Positions 39,982 through 48,247 of a DNA stretch of 64,000 bases are shown here, piece after piece (position 1 is the first letter of the stretch; each line of letters opens with the position of its first letter). The notes beneath the pieces were generated by a model that was not told where the DNA came from, ran no database searches, and was given only the letters and a program-made list of their open reading frames with translations. The position numbers and the translations under genes were made by a program. This DNA comes from Zongyangia gallinarum (GTDB lineage Bacteria; Bacillota; Clostridia; Oscillospirales; Ruminococcaceae): assembly GCA_904419315.1 (NCBI GenBank), contig CAJFQY010000006.1, positions 58,488 to 122,487 of the forward strand, read 5' to 3'.

Positions 39982-41577
39982 ATGTATACAAAAGAAATGC
40001 TGGAATCCATGAAAAAGGTGGAGGCCAACCGCGAGGCCAACGCTGTGCTGGAGCCCAGAAGAATGACCGCGGAAGAAAAGGACACCCTCCTGAAAACCTA
40101 TCATCCCGACTACAGACAGGAAGAGTTTGATGTCCTGGCCATCGGCCCCAATAAAGGGGAAAAGGTGCCTAAGGAACTGGCTGCCCTGCTGCAGGCCAAC
40201 AGCCGAATCCAGCCGGATCAAATTGATCTAAGCCATGTGGATTACGACGTGGATGTGCTGATCATCGGCGGCGGCGGCGCCGGCGCATCTGCTGCCATCG
40301 AGGCTGACAACGCCGGCGCGAAGGCGATGATTGTTACCAAGCTGCGGATTGGCGACGCCAACACCATGATGGCAGAAGGCGGCATCCAGGCGGCTGATAA
40401 GCCCAATGACAGCCCGGCTGTCCACTATCTTGACGCATTCGGCGGCGGCCATTTTGCCGCTAAACCGGAACTGCTCTATAAACTGGTCACCGAAGCACCT
40501 GAGGCTATCCAGTGGCTCAATGACCTGGGTGTGGAATTTGACAAAGCACCTGACGGCACCATGATTACCACCCACGGCGGCGGCACTTCCCGCAAGAGGA
40601 TGCATGCAGCTAAGGACTATTCCGGTGCAGAAATCATGCGTACCCTCCGGGATGAAGTGCTCAACCGTGAGATCCCTGTTGTGGACTTTACCGCTGCCAT
40701 CGAGCTGATCCTGGATGAAAACGGTAAAGCGGCTGGCGCTGTTCTGCTGAACATGGAAACGCAGGAGATCCTGATCGCCCGGGCAAAGACAGTGGTCATT
40801 GCCACCGGCGGCGCTGGACGCCTGCATTACCAGGGCTTCCCCACCTCCAACCACTATGGTGCAACCGCTGACGGTCTGGTACTGGCCTATCGTGCCGGAG
40901 CCAAACTGCTGTATCCGGATACCCTGCAGTATCATCCCACCGGCGCGGCCTATCCGGAGCAGATCTTCGGCGCTCTGGTTACGGAAAAGGTGCGTTCCCT
41001 GGGAGCGAAACTCATCAACGTAGACGGTGAGGTCTTTATGCATCCCCTGGAAACCCGCGATGTTTCCGCGGCTTCCATCATCCGTGAATGCTCTGACCGC
41101 GGCAAAGGTGTTGCCACACCGGAAGGTACCGGCGTATGGCTGGACACCCCTATGATCGAGCTCAAAGGCGGCGAAGGCACCATCGAAAAACGCATTCCGG
41201 CTATGATGCGTATGTTTGCAAAATACGATATTGATATCCGCAAAGAACCTATTCTGGTTTACCCCACCCTGCACTATCAAAACGGTGGTATCGATATCTC
41301 CAGCAACGGCCAGAGCAGTATCGAAAACCTGTTTGTGGCAGGCGAGGCTGTCGGCGGTATCCATGGCCGCAACCGGCTGATGGGCAATTCCCTGCTGGAC
41401 ATCATTGTATTCGGCCGTAACGCAGGCCGCAACGCTTCTGCCAAAGCGAAAGAAACCACGGTAGGTGCCTTGACCCTGGCTCACGTGGACGCTTACGCCA
41501 AGGAAATGAAGGAAGCTGGTATTACCAGCGATATGGTATCTCCGAAACTCCTGCCGGATTATCGGAGAAATAAATAA
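39982..41577 (+). CDS. Fumarate reductase-type flavoprotein subunit (FrdA/TfrA-like)
   Basis: A 531-residue FAD protein of the SdhA/FrdA family that probably reduces fumarate to succinate. FAD motif GGGGAGASA (96-104), active-site blocks LQYHPTGAAY, LHYQNGGI and GRNRLMGNSLL are present. Oddities: about 88 residues precede the FAD domain; the covalent-FAD histidine of SdhA/FrdA (SHTVAAxGG) is Asn127 (ANTMMAEGG), so FAD should be noncovalent; and the chain ends soon after the FAD domain without the usual C-terminal helical domain. No cytochrome b or FrdC/D anchors follow, so the enzyme should be soluble. Aspartate oxidase (NadB) shares the fold but does not fit the FeS partner gene. Confidence 0.88.
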   Translation: MYTKEMLESMKKVEANREANAVLEPRRMTAEEKDTLLKTYHPDYRQEEFDVLAIGPNKGEKVPKELAALLQANSRIQPDQIDLSHVDYDVDVLIIGGGGAGASAAIEADNAGAKAMIVTKLRIGDANTMMAEGGIQAADKPNDSPAVHYLDAFGGGHFAAKPELLYKLVTEAPEAIQWLNDLGVEFDKAPDGTMITTHGGGTSRKRMHAAKDYSGAEIMRTLRDEVLNREIPVVDFTAAIELILDENGKAAGAVLLNMETQEILIARAKTVVIATGGAGRLHYQGFPTSNHYGATADGLVLAYRAGAKLLYPDTLQYHPTGAAYPEQIFGALVTEKVRSLGAKLINVDGEVFMHPLETRDVSAASIIRECSDRGKGVATPEGTGVWLDTPMIELKGGEGTIEKRIPAMMRMFAKYDIDIRKEPILVYPTLHYQNGGIDISSNGQSSIENLFVAGEAVGGIHGRNRLMGNSLLDIIVFGRNAGRNASAKAKETTVGALTLAHVDAYAKEMKEAGITSDMVSPKLLPDYRRNK

Positions 41578-41601
41578 TTTAACTACTGGGAGGAAGCAGT
41601 T

Positions 41602-41889
41602 ATGCCTTCTGTTGCAGAAATTTTTGAAACGATTATGATTATCAGCTTTGGAATTTCCTGGCCTCTGTCCATTGTCCGTTCGGTCCGTTCCAAATCTACC
41701 AAGGGTAAAAGTTTGCTCTTTATGTGTTTTATCGCCTTCGGTTACGTTTGCGGCATTATCGCCAAGTGCATGACCCAGACCTACAACCTGGCATTCTGGT
41801 TCTATTTCCCCAACGTCATCCTGGTCTGCACCGATATCGGCTTGTACTTCCGCAACCGGGCCATTGAACGCCGTGAGGAAAAACACTAA
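41602..41889 (+). CDS. Small membrane protein, PQ-loop/SemiSWEET-like
   Basis: A 95-residue hydrophobic protein with three predicted helices (IFETIMIISFGISWPLSIV; SLLFMCFIAFGYVCGII; FWFYFPNVILVCTDIGLYF) and a basic loop RSVRSKSTKGKS. The layout, with a Pro in helix 1, resembles bacterial half-SWEET transporters, which dimerise into a six-helix carrier; the match is by pattern only. It lies in the middle of the redox operon, 24 bases after the FrdA-like gene. Transport of a dicarboxylate, or docking of the soluble complex to the membrane, are both possible (inference). Confidence 0.65.
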   Translation: MPSVAEIFETIMIISFGISWPLSIVRSVRSKSTKGKSLLFMCFIAFGYVCGIIAKCMTQTYNLAFWFYFPNVILVCTDIGLYFRNRAIERREEKH

Positions 41890-41916
41890 TTTTCTTTTAG
41901 GGGAGGCACTATCCTA

Positions 41917-42159
41917 ATGACAGTTACCGTATGCTTAGGAAGCGCTTGTCACGTAAAAGGTTCCCATTATGTATTGGAGACGTTGCAGCGCTTGGTCAAA
42001 GAAAATCATCTGGAGGACCAGGTCCATATGGCTGGGACCTTCTGCACAGGGAATTGCCAGAAAGGTGTCTGCGTCACCATTGACGACACCCTCTTCTCCT
42101 TTTCCCCGGATACCACAGAAGAGCTTTTTAAAAAAGAAATCCTTTCCAAGTTGAAGTAA
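41917..42159 (+). CDS. Thioredoxin-like [2Fe-2S] ferredoxin
   Basis: An 80-residue protein of the thioredoxin-like [2Fe-2S] family, similar to the C-terminal part of NuoE/HydC. The four ligands are C-x4-C (CLGSAC) and C-x3-C (CTGNC, in GTFCTGNCQKGVC). It could carry electrons to or from the Hdr-Flx-Frd complex. It is the last gene of the operon and is followed by a strong bidirectional terminator. Confidence 0.85.
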   Translation: MTVTVCLGSACHVKGSHYVLETLQRLVKENHLEDQVHMAGTFCTGNCQKGVCVTIDDTLFSFSPDTTEELFKKEILSKLK

Positions 42160-42266
42160 CACAACGAGGAAATGCCGTCTCGCCCAGGGATGGATGGTAG
42201 AGGTAAGGCGGCAAGCGTTTTGGCCATCTATACTTTATTGTGTCATACGCCATTAGACAATCACAA

Positions 42267-42305
42267 AAAAGCCTGGAGAAATCGTAATGATTTCTCCAGG
42301 CTTTT
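42267..42305. terminator. Bidirectional intrinsic terminator
   Basis: Perfect 17-bp stem (arms 42267-42283 and 42289-42305) with a 5-base loop between converging operons. T-rich on both strands. Confidence 0.92.
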
Positions 42306-42324
42306 GTTCTATAAGAATCCTTAT

Positions 42325-43125
42325 TCAAAGTCCCAGTTCCTCTAAGGCATAGTAGATGCCATCGTGATCGTTGTCCTTCGTAACCCGTCCGACCTTTTTC
42401 CGGATATCCTCTGGGGCATTTCCCATGGCGGTGCCGTAACCGGCGGCCTCCAGCATCTCCAGGTCATTGTAGTTGTCCCCGAAAGCGATGGCCTCCCGAA
42501 TGTCTACCCCCCAGAAACCGCAGAGCCAGCGGACGGCCTTGGCCTTGTTGACCCCTCCGGCCATGACCTCCAGAAGGATGTCGGAGGATTTGACAATGGA
42601 AAGCTCCGGGAAGGCCTTTTTGAGCTGCTGCTCAATCCCCAGGATCTTCCCTGGCCCGCACATGCACAGGATTTTGTGTACCATAGCGTCCTTGGGTAGG
42701 GAGTCCATGGTTCCCTCCCTGGCCTGGGCCTTTACCGCGTCCTCCTCCGTTTTTACCCGGGGGTCGTCCTTGACCTTGACAATCCAGTCATCCACCGAGT
42801 AGACACCCCAGCTTGCATCCAGCCTGTGGCCCTCTATGTAGTCTAGGACGGCTTTTGCCTGGCCATAGGTCATGGCATGCTGATGGAGAGGTTTCCGTTC
42901 CTCATCCAAAATCAGCGCCCCACTGTATGCAATAATGGGGCTGCGAAAATCATTTTCTTCCAGGATGTGATAGATACCAGATGGGCTCCTTGCCGAAACA
43001 ATGACGAAGGGAATCTTCCGCTCTTTCAGCCTCCCGATGGCCTTTTGGGTCAGCTGGGTCAGTTCGTTATCCGTATTCAGCAAAGTTCCATCTACATCAG
43101 AAAAAACAACCTTGTATTGGGCCAC
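42325..43125 (-). CDS. Cof-type HAD phosphatase
   Basis: A 266-residue haloacid-dehalogenase-family phosphatase, Cof/YbjI subfamily. DVDGTLLNTD near the N-terminus (nucleophile Asp first), VSARSPSG (motif II) and GDNYNDLEML (motif IV) are all present, with a C2-type cap between. Such enzymes dephosphorylate sugar phosphates, phospholipid head groups or cofactors. The GTG at 43125 with AGGCGG upstream gives normal length; the longer frame to 43170 is unsupported. It is the last gene of the LacI-controlled operon and may remove a toxic or excess sugar phosphate (inference). Confidence 0.85.
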   Translation of the reverse strand: MAQYKVVFSDVDGTLLNTDNELTQLTQKAIGRLKERKIPFVIVSARSPSGIYHILEENDFRSPIIAYSGALILDEERKPLHQHAMTYGQAKAVLDYIEGHRLDASWGVYSVDDWIVKVKDDPRVKTEEDAVKAQAREGTMDSLPKDAMVHKILCMCGPGKILGIEQQLKKAFPELSIVKSSDILLEVMAGGVNKAKAVRWLCGFWGVDIREAIAFGDNYNDLEMLEAAGYGTAMGNAPEDIRKKVGRVTKDNDHDGIYYALEELGL

Positions 43126-43172
43126 TAAGTTCCCGCCTTTCCGCTTTTTAATGGACGGGGATTCCGTCACCT

Positions 43173-43568
43173 CTAGAATACCACACCTGCCCGCAAAATA
43201 ACATTGGCAAAAGAAGAAAATTCTCCGGTGCGGATAGCAAATTTCACATTCTGGCTCATGGCCTTTAGTTCCTCGTGGGGCATAGTGTCATAGGAAAGTC
43301 CCGAAAGGGTATTTTGCAGCAGGGACCAGATAACGGGATTAGCCCCCTGGGTTTCCTCGGCGACAAAGTAATGCTCAGCGCACATTTCTTCCATGACCGC
43401 TTCAAACACCTGGGCAAAGGTGGGAACCCCCCTGGTCACCGCCAAATCCACAATGGGCACCCCCTTGGGGATGGGCATCCCGGCGTCGCCGATCATCACC
43501 AGGTCCTTGTGTCCCAGCGCCGCAATCATACCAGACAGCTGGCTGTTGAGTATACCTGTTTTTTTCAT
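43173..43568 (-). CDS. rbsD: RbsD/FucU-family sugar mutarotase (D-ribose pyranase)
   Basis: A 131-residue protein matching RbsD closely: LNSQLSGMIAALGHKDLVMIGDAGMPIPKG at the N-terminus, and AIRTGEFSSFANVILRAGVVF at the C-terminus with the conserved GE-x-x-x-xANI block. It interconverts pyranose and furanose anomers so that the following kinase gets the right form. Here its neighbours are an FGGY kinase and a split transketolase rather than rbsK, so the sugar may not be ribose. AGAGGGG lies 8 bases upstream of the ATG. Confidence 0.92.
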   Translation of the reverse strand: MKKTGILNSQLSGMIAALGHKDLVMIGDAGMPIPKGVPIVDLAVTRGVPTFAQVFEAVMEEMCAEHYFVAEETQGANPVIWSLLQNTLSGLSYDTMPHEELKAMSQNVKFAIRTGEFSSFANVILRAGVVF

Positions 43569-43666
43569 CTGTATGACCCCTCTCTTTTCTGACAGTAATA
43601 CATGGGGGCCGCAGACAGCGGCCCCGCTTTATTCAAGCTATTTGGTCTTTCTTTTCCAGCGGGCGG

Positions 43667-45148
43667 TTATTTCGTCAGGACGACAGAAAGCGCTTTGTCC
43701 CAGCCGGCCCGCTTTTTCGCCCGGGTGGCGGCATCCATTTGAGGCAGGTAATCCTGCCGGGTCATCCGCTCGAAAACCTCCTTGGTGTAGACGCCCAAAG
43801 CGAGTCCGGCGGTATAAGCCGCGCCTACACCAGAAAGTTCCTCTACACTGGCTACCCGCACCGGGATGCCTAAAATGTCGCTTTGAAACTGCATGAGATA
43901 GCGATCCCGGGAAGCTCCGCCATCCACCCGAAGGGAATCAATAGAGATGCCGGATTCCCGGCTCATGATACCGATAATATCCGCGATCTGATAGACAATG
44001 CAGTCCTCGGCAGCCCGGACAATCTCGTTTTTGCCGGTAGTCCGGGTCATGCCATAGATCACCGCTTTGGCGTCTGAATCCCAATAAGGAGCGCCCAGGC
44101 CGGTGAAGGCGGGAACCAGGTAGGTTTCATCCTCCTCGTTGGCGGCCATGGCGGTTTTCGATGCCTCCTTGGGGGAGGAAAGGAGCCCTAGGTCCTCCAC
44201 AATCCACTTCATCACAGCGCCAGTGTAGTTGATATTTCCTTCCAACACATATTCCACCCGGCCGTCCATCCCCCAGGCGATGGAGGTCACCACCCCGCTG
44301 GCGCTGAGCATAGGCGTCTCGCCGATGTTCATCATCACCGAGGATCCTGTGCCGTAGGTTGTCTTAATCATGCCCTTTTGCAGGCAGCCCTGGCCAAACA
44401 GGGCCCCATGGGAATCCCCGATGACCCCGTGGATGGGGATGGGATGGGGCAGGAAGCCCTCAAAATCCGTCTCTCCATAATTTGCGTTGGTGTCGCAGAC
44501 CTGGGCAAGACATGCCGTGTCAATGCCAAAGAGGGAGCAAATATGCTTATCCCAGGTGAGGTCAAAGATGTTAAACATCTGGGTGCGGGAGGCGTTGGAA
44601 TAATCGGTTTTAAAGGATTTCCCGCCGGTGAGCCGAAAAACCTCCCAGCTATCCATGGTGCCCATACACAGCTCCCCTGCCTGGGCTTTTTCCTTGACAC
44701 CGGGGACATTCTGCAGAATCCAAGCCAGCTTTGCCGCTGAAAAATAGGGGGAAAGATTGAGCCCTGTGGCCTTTCTGATCTCCTCGGCATGGCCTGCTTT
44801 CTCAATCTCTTTGCAGATGGCCTCTCCCCGGGCGCACTGCCAAACAATGGCGTTGTAAACTGGTTTTCCCGTGCCGCGGTCCCAGGCCATAGCGGTTTCC
44901 CGCTGATTGCTGATGCCGACCCCTACAATAAGGCTTTTATCAATCCCTGCCTTTTCTACCACTGCCTTCACCGCCTCCACGGTGTTGCGGTAGATTTCTT
45001 CGGGATCGTGTTCCACCCAGCCCTTTTCATCAATGATCTGGCGGTGGCTTTTATCGCTGCGGCAGATCAGGTCCCCCTTGTTGTCAAAGAGCAGCGCCTT
45101 GGTCCCAGCCGTGCTCTGGTCAATAGAAAGGATATACTTTTCCTGCAT
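43667..45148 (-). CDS. FGGY-family carbohydrate kinase
   Basis: A 493-residue sugar kinase with the ATPase-fold halves of glycerol kinase and xylulokinase. DQSTAGTKALLFD opens it, ISNQRETAMAWDR and VIGDSHGALFGQG are the phosphate and adenine loops, and LRVDGGASRDRYLMQFQSDIL is the C-terminal FGGY signature region. It resembles glycerol kinase in the N-terminal part, but the context (split transketolase, RbsD, LacI) points to a ketose. FGGY kinases next to split transketolases are known from the D-apulose branch of apiose catabolism; this remains a hypothesis. Confidence 0.88.
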   Translation of the reverse strand: MQEKYILSIDQSTAGTKALLFDNKGDLICRSDKSHRQIIDEKGWVEHDPEEIYRNTVEAVKAVVEKAGIDKSLIVGVGISNQRETAMAWDRGTGKPVYNAIVWQCARGEAICKEIEKAGHAEEIRKATGLNLSPYFSAAKLAWILQNVPGVKEKAQAGELCMGTMDSWEVFRLTGGKSFKTDYSNASRTQMFNIFDLTWDKHICSLFGIDTACLAQVCDTNANYGETDFEGFLPHPIPIHGVIGDSHGALFGQGCLQKGMIKTTYGTGSSVMMNIGETPMLSASGVVTSIAWGMDGRVEYVLEGNINYTGAVMKWIVEDLGLLSSPKEASKTAMAANEEDETYLVPAFTGLGAPYWDSDAKAVIYGMTRTTGKNEIVRAAEDCIVYQIADIIGIMSRESGISIDSLRVDGGASRDRYLMQFQSDILGIPVRVASVEELSGVGAAYTAGLALGVYTKEVFERMTRQDYLPQMDAATRAKKRAGWDKALSVVLTK

Positions 45149-45199
45149 CGCGTCATCCTTCTTTCTGTCTCTATTGGGTCTTTCACCCTCAAATGGCGG

Positions 45200-46135
45200 C
45201 TATTTCTCCATCAGCTTCCGCGCTGTTTTGGCAATTCCTTCTTTGTCCAGGCCATAGTAGCCGAAAACCTCCGCTGAGTTTCCTGCAATAGCCGGCTCGT
45301 CAGGCAGCGCCATATTGATAACCTTTTTGGGGCAGTGTTCCGATACGATCTGGCAGACCATAGAGCCCAGCCCTCCGAAAATGCTGTGCTCCTCCACCGT
45401 AATGATGGCCTGGGTCTCCTCTGCCGCCTGGATTACCGCCTCTTTATCGATGGGTTTTACGCTGTACATATCCAGTACCCGGCAGCTGATGCCCTCTGCC
45501 TCCAGCATTTTTGCCGCGTCCAGGGAAGGCTTCACCATTTCACCGGTGGCGATGATCGCGATGTCATTGCCCTCATGGACACAGGTGGCTTTATCCATAA
45601 CAAAGGGGACGTTGCCCTCTTCGTAGACATCCTCTACCGCGTTTCTTCCCACCCGGATATAGGCAGGCTTATTGTCTTTGAGCAGCTCCTTGATGAGGAT
45701 CTCGGTTTGCAGCCGGTCGCTGGGCAGGTAGACCCGCATATTAGGCACCGCCGCCAAGGCCGCGATATCTTGGGCGGAGTGATGGGTCATGCCGAGAGAG
45801 CCGTAGCTGATACCGCCGCTGATACCGATGAGCTTGACATTGGTATTGGAATAGGCCACATCCACCTTGCACTGCTCAAAGCTGCGGGTGGAAAGGAAGC
45901 AGGCCGGAGAGGCCGCAAAGGCTTTTTTCCCGCAGGAGGCCAGGCCCGCCGCCATGGAAACCAGATTCTGCTCGGCAATGCCGGTTTCCACAAACTGGTC
46001 GGGGTGGGCATTGGCAAAGTTTGTCAGGGAGGCGGAACCTCTGGAATCACTGCAAAGGACCACAATATCCTTATCTGTGTTGGCCGCTTCCACCAACACG
46101 TCACAAATCACCTGTTTGTTTGCAATCTTGCTCAT
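45200..46135 (-). CDS. Second split transketolase, C-terminal subunit
   Basis: A 311-residue pyrimidine-binding plus C-terminal part of transketolase with the activating glutamate E55 (ETGIAEQNL) and the substrate-side HHSAQDIAAL block. It overlaps the N-terminal-subunit gene by 4 bases (ATGA) for equal expression. It differs clearly from the pair at 3153-4929, so each probably has its own substrate. Neighbours are an FGGY kinase and RbsD. General transketolase activity in the pentose phosphate pathway cannot be excluded. Confidence 0.88.
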   Translation of the reverse strand: MSKIANKQVICDVLVEAANTDKDIVVLCSDSRGSASLTNFANAHPDQFVETGIAEQNLVSMAAGLASCGKKAFAASPACFLSTRSFEQCKVDVAYSNTNVKLIGISGGISYGSLGMTHHSAQDIAALAAVPNMRVYLPSDRLQTEILIKELLKDNKPAYIRVGRNAVEDVYEEGNVPFVMDKATCVHEGNDIAIIATGEMVKPSLDAAKMLEAEGISCRVLDMYSVKPIDKEAVIQAAEETQAIITVEEHSIFGGLGSMVCQIVSEHCPKKVINMALPDEPAIAGNSAEVFGYYGLDKEGIAKTARKLMEK

Positions 46136-46953
46136 AGCGCCTGTGCCCTCCTTGCCTGTAACTCTTTCTTCGCCGCCGCATATTCCTCCGCATTCGGCAC
46201 CTTATGATGCCAGGGTGCCTTGTTTTCCATAAAGGAGACACCATAACCCTTGGTGGTCTCCGCAATGATGACGGTAGGTTTTCCCTTGGTCGCCTTGGCT
46301 TCGGTCAGGGCTTTATCCAGGGAGTCGATGTCGTTGCCGTCACAGACAATGGCGTGCCATCCGAAGGATTCCCACCGGGTTTTCTGGTCGTCCTGGGTCA
46401 TGACATCCTCCGTACATCCAGAAATTTGCAGCCGGTTGCGATCCACAATGGCCGTCAGGTTATCCAGCTTGTAGTGGCCGCCGGCCATGGCGCCTTCCCA
46501 GACGGAGCCTTCCGCCAGCTCGCCGTCTCCCATGACAGTGTAGACCCGGTAGTCCCGTTTGTCCATCTTGGCGGCCAGGGCCATCCCGACGCAAACCGGC
46601 AGCCCGTGGCCCAGAGAGCCGGAGCACATCTCAATGCCGTTAATCTTGTTGTTGGGGTGACCGATATATTTGGTTTTAAACTGAGATACCGTTTCTAGGT
46701 CGGAGTAAGGGAAGAATCCCCGCTCGGCGAGAACACAATAAAGAGCCTCCACCGAGTGACCCTTGGAAAGGACAAAACGATCCCGCTCTGGGTCGTTTAC
46801 CTTCTCCGGCCCTACATTCATGTGCTTAAAGTAAAGGGCTACCAAGATGTCGGTGACGCTCATGTCGCCTCCGATGTGGCCCGCTTTGGCCCGATAGATC
46901 ACGTCCAGCACATGCTCCCTGATCTCAAAGGACTTAGCTTTTAAATTTTCCAT
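46132..46953 (-). CDS. Second split transketolase, N-terminal subunit
   Basis: A 273-residue thiamine diphosphate-binding half with GDGELAEGSVWEG (142-154) and metal ligand N173 in DRNRLQ. LSKGHSVEALY and CSGSLGHGLPV are the usual loops. ATG 46953 (AAGGAG 8 bases upstream) is better spaced than ATG 46959. It follows the LacI regulator gene by 62 bases on the same strand, so the regulator and the enzymes appear to form one transcript. Confidence 0.88.
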   Translation of the reverse strand: MENLKAKSFEIREHVLDVIYRAKAGHIGGDMSVTDILVALYFKHMNVGPEKVNDPERDRFVLSKGHSVEALYCVLAERGFFPYSDLETVSQFKTKYIGHPNNKINGIEMCSGSLGHGLPVCVGMALAAKMDKRDYRVYTVMGDGELAEGSVWEGAMAGGHYKLDNLTAIVDRNRLQISGCTEDVMTQDDQKTRWESFGWHAIVCDGNDIDSLDKALTEAKATKGKPTVIIAETTKGYGVSFMENKAPWHHKVPNAEEYAAAKKELQARRAQAL

Positions 46954-47015
46954 CTCCATTGCTCCTTTTTCTCGGAGGTTTTTGCAGCCTCCGGCATTGT
47001 CTTGTGGAAAAACAT

Positions 47016-48023
47016 CTATTTTTGCAGGGGCGCCTTAACGCTCTCCCGCTCAATATACTCGGTTCCAATCTGGATTTTGCTCACAATCTTGCTCTGGGAC
47101 TTAATTTTATCCAGCAGCCGTTTTACCGCCATCTGTCCCATCTCCTGTTTAAAGACCCGGATGGTGGATAGGGGGGGCGACGATATTTCACAGAAGGGCA
47201 GGTCGTCAAAACCGATGATGGAAATATCCTCTGGAATACGGCAGCCTGCTTCTTTCAGCGCTTTCATTGCTCCCAGCGCAATGATGTCGTTGTCCGCAAA
47301 ATAAGCGGTGGGAAGCTGAGGATTCCTTTCCAAAAATCGGGCCATATCCTTATAAGCGCCCTCCATGGTGGGGGTGAGTTCCACGGTAAAGGCTGGGTTA
47401 ACTGCAATTTCCGCTTCTTCATGGGCCCGGCGGTATCCAGCCTCCCGATAGCGGAAGTTCTGAATCCGCATGCTGGATTTTAGATACCCGATCTCCCGGT
47501 GTCCCATTTTGATCAGGTGGCCCACAGCATTGCTCACCGAATCGGTGTTATTGATCAGGACCGTGTCAAAGTCCATCTGCTCAAAGCTGGCGTCCAGAAC
47601 CACCAACGGCACCACCGCCCGATGAAAGACCTTTACATCCTCTTCCCCCATTTCAGTGGCCAGCAGCAGGATGCCGGAGTTTGGGTCAGAAAGAATCTGT
47701 TCCAGATGGCTTTCAAAGTCTTCACTGTGTTCATTCAGGTTACAGATCACAGTGTCATAACCCGATGCCCGGCACTCCTCGTTGACCCCTTCGGTCAGGG
47801 AGGAAAAGAAAGGGGTATCCGACAGAACCCAGCCGTGTTTTTTATAGACCACCAGCTTGATACTGGTCATCCGATTTTCACTGAGATAGCCGGATTCCCG
47901 GGCCAGTTTCATAATCAGTTCCGCCGTGTCCTTGTTCACGCCCTTTTTTCCATTGAGCACATTGGATACTGTGGCGGGAGAAAAGCCGGACATTTCACTG
48001 AGTTGTTTGATACTGATTTTCAT
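47016..48023 (-). CDS. LacI-family transcriptional regulator
   Basis: A 335-residue regulator: N-terminal LacI helix-turn-helix (ISIKQLSEMSGFSPATVSNVLNGKKGVNKDTAEL) with hinge, then a periplasmic-binding-protein-type sensor domain (ISIIGFDDLPFCEISSPPLSTIRV near the C-terminus). The ATG at 48023 follows GGAGGAGG; the longer frame is not supported. It heads the operon that encodes split transketolase, FGGY kinase, RbsD and a HAD phosphatase, and probably represses it until the sugar or its phosphate binds. A palindrome overlapping its own -10 box suggests autoregulation. Confidence 0.92.
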   Translation of the reverse strand: MKISIKQLSEMSGFSPATVSNVLNGKKGVNKDTAELIMKLARESGYLSENRMTSIKLVVYKKHGWVLSDTPFFSSLTEGVNEECRASGYDTVICNLNEHSEDFESHLEQILSDPNSGILLLATEMGEEDVKVFHRAVVPLVVLDASFEQMDFDTVLINNTDSVSNAVGHLIKMGHREIGYLKSSMRIQNFRYREAGYRRAHEEAEIAVNPAFTVELTPTMEGAYKDMARFLERNPQLPTAYFADNDIIALGAMKALKEAGCRIPEDISIIGFDDLPFCEISSPPLSTIRVFKQEMGQMAVKRLLDKIKSQSKIVSKIQIGTEYIERESVKAPLQK

Positions 48024-48045
48024 CCTGCCTCCTCCTTTCATCTGT

Positions 48046-48074
48046 AGTATAAAACTTTTATATAAATATTTCAA
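48046..48074 (-). promoter_or_regulatory. Sigma-A promoter of the lacI-transketolase operon
   Basis: Minus strand TTGAAA (48069-48074), 17-base spacer, TATACT (48046-48051). The 15-base palindrome TATAAAA-C-TTTTATA (48048-48062) overlaps the -10 box and spacer and is a candidate operator. Confidence 0.65.
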
Positions 48075-48181
48075 TAGATATTTTACCGATAATCTCATAT
48101 TTTGTGAAATAGCATCTTGTATAATTTGCTATTCTTTGTGTTTTCTCCCCAATTTCATGGTTTTTGAGTACAATACTAAAA

Positions 48182-48219
48182 AGAGCATCTGAATTTTTAT
48201 ATAAAAATTCAGATGCTCT
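48182..48219 (-). terminator. Perfect 38-base palindrome, terminator of the DUF362 gene
   Basis: Two exact 19-base arms with no loop bases (48182-48200 and 48201-48219), centred on AT-rich sequence and followed on the minus strand by five T residues. It lies 28 bases after the stop of the DUF362 gene. Confidence 0.85.
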
Positions 48220-48247
48220 GTTCATTCAGATCGTTTCTCAGCCTATA

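Noticed and set aside
42325..48023. Firm assignment to D-apiose catabolism
   Set aside because: FGGY kinase and split transketolase fit, but the apiose isomerase and a dedicated transporter are not present and sequence alone cannot fix the kinase substrate.
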